Origin: Neospora caninum Liverpool
Taxonomy: Eukaryota > Apicomplexa > Conoidasida > Eucoccidiorida > Sarcocystidae
Direction of reading: 5' to 3'
Length of the DNA stretch: 64,000 nucleotides
Assembly (NCBI RefSeq): GCF_000208865.1
Contig: NC_018398.1
Span: forward strand, 3,924,812-3,988,811
The translations under genes and the position numbers were made by a program. This document shows positions 47,653 to 58,336 of this stretch, piece by piece (position 1 is the first letter of the stretch; each line of letters begins with the position of its first letter). The notes beneath the pieces were generated by a model. It had not been told where the DNA came from and made no database searches. It saw only the letters and a list, made by a program, of their open reading frames with translations.

Positions 47653-48090
47653 ACATATGTATATGTGCATGCATGCGTGGTCTTCGCTTGCCCTGTCGCC
47701 TTCCTTCGACACACAACACGTCGAGTACATTTCGTCATGATGATCTCTGTTTCGTGTGTGTTCCTTTCTCGCTTTCTCTTCCTCTCTCTCTTTCCTTCCC
47801 TTTGTCTTCCTCGCATTCCCGGTCTTTCCCTTTCTCTCATGCTCTTTCTCGCTTTCCCTTCCTTTCGTCTCTCTTTCGTACCAAGGAAGATGGAAAGTGT
47901 GCCCACAGCCCATGAGTGCTGCGACGTCTTTGAAAAGGGCCAGGAAGCAAATGGGGCATCTCGAGCCTCCGCGTTGAATCCACTCCTCTTCGTCTTCCTC
48001 GCGTTTCTCGCTCGCGCGCTTGGCCGGGAAGCATCCCTCCTTCCCGTCCGGTGCCGCCGAGGGCGGCGAGTCGTCGTCAATGACAATCAT
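41317..48090 (-). CDS. RING-H2 E3 ubiquitin ligase, TRAIP-like, with long disordered C-terminus, 8 exons
   Basis: Exons (minus strand): 48090-47882, 47322-47168, 46882-46836, 46540-46460, 45796-45579, 45253-45193, 44708-44656, 43879-41317, all phase-compatible, giving ~1128 residues. The RING-H2 ligands are C45, C48, C62, H64, H67, C70, C87 and C90; the sixth Cys is created at the exon 1/2 junction. CGHTFHLPCIEKWF followed by RRYILSLHFDL matches the N-terminus of TRAIP/Nopo ligases. Residues ~122-240 form charged coiled coils (exons 3-5), also as in TRAIP. The last exon adds ~850 residues: Ser tracts, a highly charged Arg/Glu/Asp block and Ser/Pro/Thr-rich sequence without a fold. The N-terminus MIVIDDD resembles a SUMO-interacting motif. 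Animal TRAIP ubiquitinates replisome components at replication forks; a nuclear role here is inferred. The stop codon follows CCTTCG|GTAAGC, so a further intron and a different C-terminus are possible. Confidence 0.85.
47624..47649. repeat. (TA)n tract in the first intron of the RING ligase
   Basis: An alternating TA tract is flanked by GCACATAT on the left and ATATGTGC on the right, giving a short palindrome similar to the one at 39260. Confidence 0.85.
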
Positions 48091-51000
48091 TTCTCAGACT
48101 TGGCGCAAAAGCGACACATCGCTACACGCAGACGGGGCCCGCGCGCGTCGCTCGCCCGAGGGCGGAGACTGCATGCGCGGCCATCGGCGTTGGGTCCAGT
48201 CGGTTGCAGGCGAGAGCAAGCAGAGCCCTGACAGAGAGACTGGGCACGGGAGTGAGAGGATGATGGCGCAGACACGGTCCGCACAGAGCCTCGCGGCGGT
48301 GGGGCAAGGGACTTGAAAGGCAAAAGGAAGCCCCCACGGCACGGGGAGCGGGGCGTAGGAAGGGTGCGCTTCCCCGGGACAGGGCGCGCGCCGCGCCGAG
48401 GCGAAGGCAGAGTCTGCAGCAGGCAGGCGTTTTGGCCCGCGAATCGACGAGCGACGATCAGACACGCGAACCTCAAACGAAGCGTAAGAGAAGCTGAGAG
48501 GTCCGAAACGAAAAAGACACAAATGCGGAGAGATGTGTACAGTCGCCAACCGTGAAACGAAGAAGAACGCGACAGCGAAGAAGGTGAGTAAGAGGGAGAA
48601 GAAGGGGAGAAAGAGGAAGAAGAAGGGGAGAAAGAGGAAGAAGAAGGTGAGTAAGAGGGAGAAGAAGGGGAGAAAGAGGAAGAAGCGGAGGAAGAGGAAG
48701 AAGCGGAGGAAGAGGAAGAAGGGGAGAAAGAGGAAGAAGGGGAGGAAGAGGAAGAAGGGGAGGAAGAGGAAGAAGGGCAGGAAGAGGAAGAAGGGGAGGA
48801 AGGCGGCAAATGAGGAGAGCAGAAGAAAAGCTAACGGCGTTGTGCTCGTGAGGAGTAAGAGAGAATGGAAGGCTCGACAATGAGTAGAGGATTGCGAGAC
48901 GAGGCAGGAGGCCGGAAGAAAAAGGGGAGACGCGGCGATCGCCGAGAGACGAGCCCCGAGTAAGGGGTGGAGCACGAAGGATGTCAGGACAGAGAACACG
49001 AAGAGAGGAACAACAGAGGGAAGAGAGGGAAACGGAAACGAGACGAAGCTAGTCGTTGTTTTTTTTACGGGACTCGTCGCCCACGGGGCCGAGAAGGCAA
49101 CGACAGGGGACCGGAGACAGCTACATACGGAACACTGATATGTGTGTGCATGAAAAAACACATAGCGAATTTATAGATACGCATGGGGCTGGACTGGATA
49201 GACAGGAGAGGGTCCGACTTCTGTTCGATGAAGAAGAAAAGCATTTGAAAAGAGAGGACGGTGTCTTTTTCGGTGCAGTGGCGCGGAACAGCGATCCGGG
49301 CGGCCCCCTTTCCGGCGCTCCTGTGCTCCTGTGTGTCGGTTCCCGAGAGTGGAAACCAGAAAACCTGAAATGCTCACAGCCGAATCCTGGAAAGACGCTT
49401 GAACACCGTCGTCTTTGTTCCCCAGAAACAGAGACAGAGGCAAGGAAAAGGCAAAACGGCAGCAACCAGTTTCCGTCGGCGGCGCCTGACGAAATCCGAG
49501 GGTGGCGAAAGTGTAAAAGGATGAGCGCTCCGCCTGCGGTTTCCTGTTTTCTGCCTCGTCGTTCCGGGCGTGGACCTGGTCTCTCTTGAGAGGCGGAACA
49601 CGCAGCGAAGGAGAAAGAGAAGAGTTCTGTTGTGGAGGGTGAAGACACCAGCCCACGGACTCGTGATGTCGGTCTAGCAGAAAAGAGAGGTTCCTGTTTC
49701 CTCTCTTTGCATCTCTTTCTCTTTCCCCCAGCCACTTTTTTCTGCCTCGGCGATGATCTGACAAAGACAAGAAAGCGAGAAAACGGGTGTTTCTTGTTCT
49801 TCGGGCCCAACCGCGAAAACGCGGCTAGGCAAGCAGATGCAAAGAGCGCGACTGTGCCCGACTGGCGTGCCGACTTTTTCCCTGCATGTGTGGCACGGCA
49901 GCGTGGAGAGGGGGAGGGACGGTGTGCCTCGTCTCGAGAGGAAAGACGCGCAAAACGAGAACAGAAAAAAAATCCAGTTCCTTTGTCCACACTTCAGGTC
50001 GCAAGTGAAACGTTCCAGTGGCTTTTGCCCGGTGGGAGGAAACACATGGTTTTTTCCGGCTCCTGGACGCGCGACGCTGTGAGAAAACTCTCCGAGACAG
50101 AGTGTGCAGGCTCCAGCGTCGGCCGAGGAAGAGGAAAGAGAGAGAAAGAGTGAAAGAGAGGAAGAGAGGAAGGAAAAAAGGGGAGAGATGGAAGAGGAGG
50201 TCCATAAGGCCACGCAGTCAATAAGAGGATGGGAGTCTCGTACCAAAAGGCTCTACGGCAGAGAGAGAGAGAGAACGGCGGGTGACAGACGACGTACGGA
50301 GGCCCGACGGAGACCGCACGCAAAACGGACTCTGCATCGGCAGAGCTGCAGAGGGAGAAGAAGCGACGGCTTAGAATGCGTGCATCGGGTTAAGGGCGAC
50401 TAGACCGGGACACTTCAATACCGAAGAAAAGAGTCTGGCTCTGACTCCATTCATGGAATGAATGCGCCTCTAGAGACGATCCTGGACAGGTTCTGGAGTG
50501 CTGGGCGGAGCCGAAAAAGCCGCTTCAGTCTCTCTCGACTTAAGAACAGACTGCCGTTCGCTCTCCACGTGCCTGCCAGAGAGCTGCAGGACAAACGAGC
50601 TCGGATCTGTGCAAGCAGTATGTCGCAGACAGCGCACCTTCTCTCCTTCAGACGTACGCAACTCGACAGGCGAACATATATGTCCCCACACTTTCACTGA
50701 GGACCCCTCCGCCTGCCGAAAGGATGCGGAGGACTCGGCACATTGATAGCGTGCAGTTTGCTGCTTTCTTCTTTCTCTTTGCACCTGAGGCGCAAACGCC
50801 TTCCCGGGAAATAGCCCCACACATACGCGACAGCCCCGTGCGTTTCACCCGCCGAGGCTCTTTTTTTTGGCTCCGCCCCTTCTTGTGTTTGCCGGCTGGG
50901 ACTGCCTTTCTCCTGTCTCCGCTGAGGTAGGGTGTATCCTATAGCAGCTTTCGCTGCTCGTTTCCTTCTCTGAAATCGTCTCGGCTTTTGCAGTGGAAAC

Positions 51001-52398
51001 GGCCTGGATTGTCCTCAGCCGCCTCCTGGCCATTCATTCTCGCCGACGCTGCCACTCAGAATAAACTAGGTACTCGAATGTCTCTGTTGTTATTCGATTT
51101 GAGTGATACAGTTCTGGACCGCAGATCACTTGTACAGAGACAAGATCTACGAATTCCTTTCTCACTGAGGCCGAGGTTCGGCCCCAAACCCTCTGCGTCT
51201 CTGCTGCACGCGTCCACCTTTTTTGTCCAGGGAGAGGCCGCTGCTTTCTGGATGGGTGGTGACCACACTCCTGTATCTGCGAACCATCTCCTTTCTAAGT
51301 GTTACTCGCTTCAAACCTCGTTTTCGCGTCCTACCCTCCACTGTCGATACACCCCCCGTCTGGTAAGACTGCTCTCTGCTTCGGCCCTCTTCCCCTTGTA
51401 AGTGCCGCGCTTCCGGGAGGTGCGAATCGCTTTTCTTTGTCAAACGGGGCCCTCGAAGGTCAGCGACGCTTCCTTCTCTGCGATGCGAAACGCCTGACTT
51501 CTGCTGGTGTCGCTACAGTTGGTGCACCGTTCGGAGCCTAACGAAAAGGGAGCCGCCGGCGTCACCTGCATCCGCCCGCCTTTCTTTGAGCTATCTCTCG
51601 TCTTCTCGCGAACCGAAGGGACCCCGAGGAATCGCAACGACAGCTGAGAGATGCAGCGCCGCAGTTGAGGCGGCGAGGTCAAAAGTCTGCTCACTAAGGA
51701 AATTCTCATTACGAAATACGATGCGCCACGACGGCAAAGCACGGAGAAACGAGAGAGCCGTCGCATCCACGGTCTGTCCCTCCAGAAGTTTCATCCTCGC
51801 CAAGACTCCGCAACCGCGACACCGCACTACCTAGCAGTTCATGCTTTCACAGCGAAACACACGTCTGCAGCGGTTTCTCGGCCGAACAAAGTTTGACTGT
51901 CCGTCTACTTAACTTCCCACACCGTTCCGCTCCATTCCTACTCGGTGGTCTACTACTTCTCTACTCTCCAGGGGATTCATCTACGTACAGCTGGAGTCCT
52001 TCGGGCGTGCTTAGGACGCAGAAACCCGACCGAATAAACGGAAACATTCTCACCGCTCCCCTTCGCTTTCGCTTTCCTGGTGCCTCTCTGAGGCGACAAT
52101 CTGTCCCTGACGACGAGGGAAACTGCAGGCCTTCTCCCCTCGCCTCCGTCCCGGGAGATGAAACAGAATTTCTTGCCCTGTCCATGACCCACAGAGAGCA
52201 GCACGTCCCCGCTCCTGTGTGTCTTGTTCTTCCCCGCGCGCGTCGCCGCCCTCATCTCAAACTCACGTTTGACCGAACGTGGTCCACATCATTCTTTCGC
52301 CGCAAGCGCTGTCTTCGCTGCCTTGGCGTTTTCCAGTTCCCAGTGCGCGTCTGCCTGCGACGCTGCCCGCAACACGTCACAAAGCCTCGGTCTCGTCT
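48091..52398. other. Intergenic region, RING ligase 5' side and NOP56 3' side
   Basis: This probably contains the promoter and 5' UTR of the RING ligase and the 3' UTR of NOP56. I searched for splice-linked coding exons and found none with a recognisable domain. Long open frames between 48094 and 49990 are compositional, arising from purine- or pyrimidine-rich sequence. Confidence 0.5.
48572..48800. repeat. Purine-rich GAGGAAGAAGGG imperfect repeat
   Basis: About 230 bases on the plus strand are almost entirely A and G, built from variations of GAGGAAGAAGGGGA units. The tract lies some 500-700 bases upstream of the RING ligase start (minus strand). Open frames through it only reflect the repeat (KKGRKRKK or FLPFFLFLPFF). 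Confidence 0.9.
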
Positions 52399-53158
52399 CT
52401 AAAGCTCAGCGTCAACATGCGCCTTCTTCTTTTTCTTCTTCTTCTCTGTGCCCATGTTTTCGGCAGGCGCCGCCGCTTCCTCGCCGTCCACGTCTTCGCC
52501 GTCCTCTGCAGGCTTGGCGTGCTTCTTCTTCTTCTTTTTCTTCTTCTCTCCGCTCTCTTGCTCAACGTCCATCATCGGATTGGTCTCCTCCTTCTCCTCG
52601 TGCTTCCTCTTCTTCTTTTTCTTCTTCTCCGCCGCCGCTGCAGTCGCCTGGGTCTGGAGCTCCGAGGCCGCTTCTCGCATGACGTCGAGGTTCTTCCGCG
52701 GCACAATGCCGTCCGCGAGGTATCTGAGCGAACGCACGTCCACGGACAACGCAACATCTCTCGTCTTCTACAAATCTCATCTCCCGATTCAGGAAGAAAG
52801 CAACCACCGATCGGCAGATGCATCCCTTTCCGCCTTTCGCCTCCGCTCTGTCGGCCATTTCTTCTCCGAGGCCGTCACACGAAAGGAAACCGGCGAATCG
52901 AAACTCCGCTTTGACTGCAGGAGGCTGCATCCGTCCTCCTCGCGAGCCTCCCCCGTCGAGCGTGCTTCGCCGCCACCCCCCTGTGTGGGGTGTCTCCTCT
53001 CATATGAGAAAATCGCCTCGACAGGGCCTTCCTCGCGATACGCCCTATCCCCTAATACCCCGCCTACCCTTTGCTCTACCAGAGGCACCCAACAGGCAAA
53101 TACGCATGCACAACAGATCTCTACAAATACATGCCCACGTGACGATTACACATCCGCG

Positions 53159-53200
<42 letters not shown>

Positions 53201-54007
53201 GAACACGGTTACATACGAACACCTTTCGGTATCCCTATTTGCATGTTTCCCGGACTTTAGGGTCTCCTGTCTTACTTGAGTCTCTCCTCCAGCTGTTCTC
53301 TCAGTTTGACGCCGTAGACGTTCGACCGCACGCCGTCGGCAGATTCTGGACTTTCCTCGTCGGCGAAGGCGTCGATACGAGCCGCCAGGGCGCATTTGGA
53401 GGCCAGGTATCTGCACAAGGAAAGATATGAGTCACAGCGACAAAGAGGCAGTCTGCTCCTCTCCCGCGTTGAGACCTTTCGATCCCGCGTCCCTGCGAGA
53501 TCTCTGTCTCTCGCAACTCTCAAAGGGAGGGCGCTCTCGCACTGTGACGCAACGCAACAACTTCCCACAACCCGTCTCCACCTCCGTGGATCGGAGACGC
53601 GCAGGAAGCCCTTCTTGCTCCGTACCTGCTCATGCGGCCGCGATGCTGTTGCTTCTGAACTCGACCGATAAAGGAGGAGTGAAAGAGGAGTCCGTACTTC
53701 GGGGTCCGTCCGTTCTTCGACTTGAGGGCTCGGAAGAGCGCCTAAAAAAAAGAACAGATCGGTCGAGGACGCCCGACTGGAGAAGCGGAGCATCGAGACG
53801 CTTCCTGTTCTCCGCCCAGGCAGCCCTGTATCGCGCTACGCCCATACACACATCTGCCTTCATCAACAAGGATACAAGTCCAAAACGCCGGCATATACAG
53901 ATACAGAATCGATGCACACATAGTCCGGGTGGTGCAATCGCATCCACATGATTACAGATCTACGGGTAGTCGGTCGGCAAGTTCCTCGTGCACCACGTAG
54001 CCAGCCC

Positions 54008-54038
<31 letters not shown>

Positions 54039-56290
54039 GGCCGCAGCGGTCACACTGAAGCGAGATGCAGAAGCTGCGTCTCTCTCTGCCGCAAGTGGAT
54101 TTTCTGGCTCAGAATGCCTACCTTTTCAGCTCCGAGGATTTGGATGGTGGAGGCGGGGTACTTGGCCAGGTTGACGAGGGCACCTGCATGTGAGATGAGG
54201 CGCGCAGCGAGAACCTCGCCCACCACCGCCTTGAGGTTGGGCGAAACGAAATCCATCTTCGTGGAGAGGTAGTCCTGGAGGTTTCGTCGCTGTTCACAGA
54301 GACGTAGCACCTGGAGAGAGGACACGCAAACATCCACACACACTTTTGTTGCAACAGGTGATGCAGAAACCGGAGGGCGCGATGAAACAGAAGCAGAGAG
54401 AGAAGGCCTGGAAACGACGGGGAGCGCAGAAACGGCAGCGGGAGTGAGGCGGCAACATAGCGAGCAAAAGAGAGAGATCGAAACGGAGGGAACGGAAGCG
54501 GGACACGTGCAGCATTCGAAACGCCAGAGCCGAACACGCGAGAGTGGACTCGAACGGAACACAGGGAAGGTGATACACGCGAGCGCGAAGCTCACCGACG
54601 TCAAGCGTGTGGTTCGATGTCGTCCGCACCCACACGCGACGGCAGCAACAGCCAAAGGAGAACAGACCTGAGCCTTCTACCCAGCAGGCCAAGAGGCGTA
54701 CGGTCCATCGCTTTCGACACGAGCACACTTGGTGTGGCGACCGCCGCCTGGAACGCAACGCGCACTTCCCATGCACTCCCAACCAAAGACACACACTCTC
54801 CGGCCTCTAGCGCTTTCAAAGTGGGGGCTAATGGGGGGATTTAACTGTTTGGTCAGAACTTCGCAGGGGAGTGTACGCGACTTTCGCTTTACACGGGGCT
54901 TCATTTGGCAGGCGAGGAGACCTCCCGAAGAACGTTGAGGCCGTCGACACGTCTGTCGGCTCGCTCTCGCGTGCCCGGAGCAGGCACGCCCCTTCGACTA
55001 AAAAAGCCCACCTGGTCAGCAAACCGGATGATGTTGACGAAATCCGCTTCTCCGATCTCCTGGCCCATCGAGTGCTTGGTTGCCGCAACGACCTCGTCGC
55101 GGATTTCCTCGCTCCCTCCGCACGCCTCGAGCAACTCCTCGCCTTGCGCCTGGAGAACGACACCGAGACACGGAAAGAGGGTCGTGAGAAAACGGAAGAG
55201 AAGTCCAGAGTCGAGATATGTCGGACTCTGGCGCGTCTAGCTCTGTTGGTGAGCATGGTGGCGCCATGGCGAGGACACGACGTCCAGGAAAAACGAAAAG
55301 CGCATACACACGCATGTCCGGGATTACATACATACATGCATACACATACACATATACATATACGTATATATATATATATATATACATGGACGTAGGTACA
55401 GTCAGAGCAACACTTTATTGTTCTGTGCGCGGCACGTGTGAGAAGCATCGTTCGAGACAAGAATCCCTGCCGCCGCGGGCTCTCGGCTTTACGTGGCGGC
55501 ACCTTCTCTGCCTTCTGCGCGGGTTCTCTCTCTCGCGTTCCAGTCGAGTTCTCCTCACCTGCGCGTCGAACTGTTCCTTCATCTGGACCACCTTGAGGAC
55601 GCGGCAGTACGCCTCAGCGTCGCCGACAATCTTGACGAGTTCGGGGAAGTGCCATCCGTACCATTCCTTGAGCTTCATCGCGAACGCGTTGATGTTTTTG
55701 TCCAGGCTGTCGAGCAGAGCAATCGACTGCATGATGGGTTTGTCCTGTTTCCTCGGGTCCTCCTGCATCTTCGACCGGCTGTAGCTGTGCCCGAGACCGA
55801 CTTGGAACTTTTCTATCGGGAGCTCGCCCAGCTGTTTCGCGAGCTTCTTCATGTGCTGGCGGCAGCCTCTGTGCAACTCCTGAATGTTGGAGTTGAACAC
55901 AATTTGGAATCCGGCGTCCGCCAAACTCTTCCCCAGAGCGGGGTCACACACGCCCACCGCCGCCTGGCTCTTTGCTCGGGCCGCCGAGCCGTCGACTGTG
56001 TCGGCGCCTTTCTTCTTCTTCAGAGACGACGGAAGGTTAAAGTTCAAAAAGTTCACCAGCGACGCGCAGCTCGTCCCATTCGTGATGGCGAGTTGGACTT
56101 CCATCGCTTCTTCTGCATCTGAGAAAGGGTGGAAGGCGATCGCTTCGACCACTTGTTTGAAGCGGCCAAAGTCGAGGCACGCCTCCTGGACTGCGTCCGT
56201 GTCCTGGGCTATCTGGTCCCATCCTTTGACGCGGGCCAAGAGCAGGCCGGGCGCCGACTCAAAGAGAAGGAAAATCTCGTTCACCGCCAT
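52399..56290 (-). CDS. NOP56: NOP56, core protein of box C/D snoRNPs, 6 exons
   Basis: With fibrillarin, NOP58 and the 15.5K protein, NOP56 forms the nucleolar snoRNP that 2'-O-methylates rRNA. Exons (minus strand): 56290-55559, 55149-55012, 54310-54122, 53741-53626, 53410-53276, 52723-52399, giving 544 residues with consistent phases. The N-terminal domain ([15 protein letters not shown]..., then [16 protein letters not shown]) resembles NOP56 rather than NOP58. The coiled coil follows around residues 170-330, then the Nop RNA-binding domain with [35 protein letters not shown] and [15 protein letters not shown]. The C-terminus is a Lys-rich tail with several runs of six to eight Lys plus acidic stretches, common in eukaryotic NOP56/58 and needed for nucleolar targeting. 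The start is in an AAGATGG context. Introns contain (TA)n and (TG)n microsatellites. The gene is divergent from PCNA1. Confidence 0.97.
53163..53198. repeat. (TA)n microsatellite in NOP56 intron 5
   Basis: About 18 uninterrupted TA dinucleotides lie between the last two NOP56 exons. Confidence 0.95.
54009..54036. repeat. (TG)n microsatellite in NOP56 intron 3
   Basis: About 14 TG dinucleotides lie between the exon ending in ILGAEK and the exon starting ALFRALK. Confidence 0.95.
55364..55384. repeat. (TA)n tract in NOP56 intron 1
   Basis: A short TA run is preceded by TACATA/CATACA-type degenerate repeats within the first intron. Confidence 0.85.
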
Positions 56291-58336
56291 CTTGCTCAGA
56301 GAGACTAAACTTCACAAGTCATGATCGCCGAAAGACACCCGAGGGCGGCAACGGAGCGAAAGACACCCGAGTGCGGCAACGGAGCGAAAGACGCCTCGAG
56401 CAGAAACCGAGGACACCGCTCGTGCCCGATGAAACGGCGCAGGCAAAACGGAAAACGGATAGGAAGCGACGGGAAAACAAGGACAAGTCAAAACAGTGTG
56501 CTGGCGATGGGACAGAGGCAGCCGGAATTTCTCCGAACAGCGCGACACGGGCGGGGGGGGGGCGGGGGAGCGCGCCGGCCGGCCTACGATCCAGAGAACC
56601 TGTGTACAGCAAAAACCGGCAACTGGAAAGAAAGGAAAAGACAAACGAGGGGTATTCGGGAGAAGAGGCAAGAGAGTCGCCCGGAGCAGGACTTTTTACT
56701 TCCACGGTCGACACGGGAATCGAACGGGGGGCGGCCCCAGACCGGAACGGTAAACGAGGGATTGGCAAGGACGACGCTGGGCGTTCACCGGAGTCGTGAA
56801 AGAGACAAGCGGTAACCTCGAGAGAAAATGAAGGGACAGAAGGCGAAGAAAACGGATACTCGTCGTCCAAGCGCCAGACCTAGCAAACAATTCTTGACGT
56901 TGGCCGCAGAATGCCACGCCAGGACGGCGAGCGGAAACCTCCGCAACCGATTCGAAGAATTTGGAAACAAAACAAGACGATGAAACCGAATGCAACCGAC
57001 GGAAACAGAAAAAAGCACGCGCAATGACAAAACAAGTGAGGAAAACGAGAGTTCGGGCAGACGAACAGCTAGAGAATATACTTGTGTGGGGCGAGTGTAG
57101 CCTCTGGGCTACTGTCGCAGTGTCGACGTTGTTTTGCAGTTCCCCATTCTTTTATGAGGCAGGAAACATAAAATTCCAGAAAGGGTGATGAGAATAAGTC
57201 GGCGTGAGTCGCGAGATCGGACTTTGTAAGAAGCTGAAGGCCGCCCAGCGTCAACTGCTGCCGTTTCGCAATTTTTTCTGGGGCATGTAACGAACTCCTG
57301 TCCCATCGCGCGTTCTCGCGATCGCCTCAGCGAGGGCTCGGAGCCGCCAGACCCACTACCCCTGTGCCTAAAATCGGTCCAAACAGCCTTTGCCAGGGTC
57401 TCTCTAAAAGTCAGAAACGCGTGTTTGTCCGTCTCCCGCCAGAGCCAATTTCCGCCACCCATTTATTTGCTCCGTCAAATCTGGTAACTGCAAGCTGGCT
57501 CCTGACGGATTCCGAGCCGAACAGTTGATTTTCCCTGAAGAACTCCTGGTAAAACGCGACTCGCCGTGAGAAGGTGACAGCCACAGACTACAGTCGCCCA
57601 GCATATGGCGGGACACGAAAAGCAGCATTGTGGCAAAGAAGCCCTCTTGGGCCATGCGCGCTGTGCATCGCGTGGTAGGAGGGGGTGGACGCCCATGCGT
57701 GGTTGTGGTTTCCGGTGGGTGGCGACAAAGCACTCGCGTCGACCCGAGGTCTCTTCTTTCTGGATTCGATTTTGGAGACTCCAGCACTGCCAAGGCACAT
57801 TCACGCACACTCATCGCAACAGCAGTTTCTGGCTTTCGGACTTGGGATTTTGTGTCGGCGTCAAGTGGGTTTCTCGTGCGCAGAGCAGCACACCAAGCTC
57901 GACTGTAAGTACACCTGAAGATCCGTTGCGCGTGAGAAAAGAGGGGGACCCGCACACAACTCCCGCCCACCCTCCTCTTTCAGTTCCTCGCGCCTGTAGT
58001 GTTCCACTTTTGTTGTTGTCTTGCTTTCTCCTGGCTGTCTCGTCCGTTCCCTTGCTCTGTCTCGGGAAAGAGGGAACATCCGTACCCTGTGGTTTTCCGC
58101 TCCTCTCGCTGTCTGTCGCTCCTTGGGCGCAAAGCCCGGTTCTGCTCGTTTCGATCGTCGTGATCCGCTGCTTGCCCCTCTGTCTGCCGTCCCTTCGTTT
58201 TTGCCTTAGGAATCACATCCTTCTGCGCGCACACCCACTGATTCGCGCAGTTGCCGTGCACTTTAACCATTTATTCGGCAGCGAGTGCTCCTCCAGTTCA
58301 CTCTACCCCAACTCTTTTACCCGTGTGCTCGCCAAG
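56291..58336. promoter_or_regulatory. Shared divergent promoter region of NOP56 and PCNA1
   Basis: NOP56 (minus) and PCNA1 (plus) start 2.05 kb apart with no gene between. Both are growth- and S-phase-associated, so co-regulation is plausible. No TATA box is apparent. The stretch from about 57950 to 58230 is pyrimidine-rich and may be 5' UTR of PCNA1. Confidence 0.45.

Noticed and set aside
48094..49161. 355-codon minus-strand frame with FLPFFLFLPFF repeats
   Set aside because: It is produced by the purine-rich repeat read in reverse; the apparent membrane segments are compositional.
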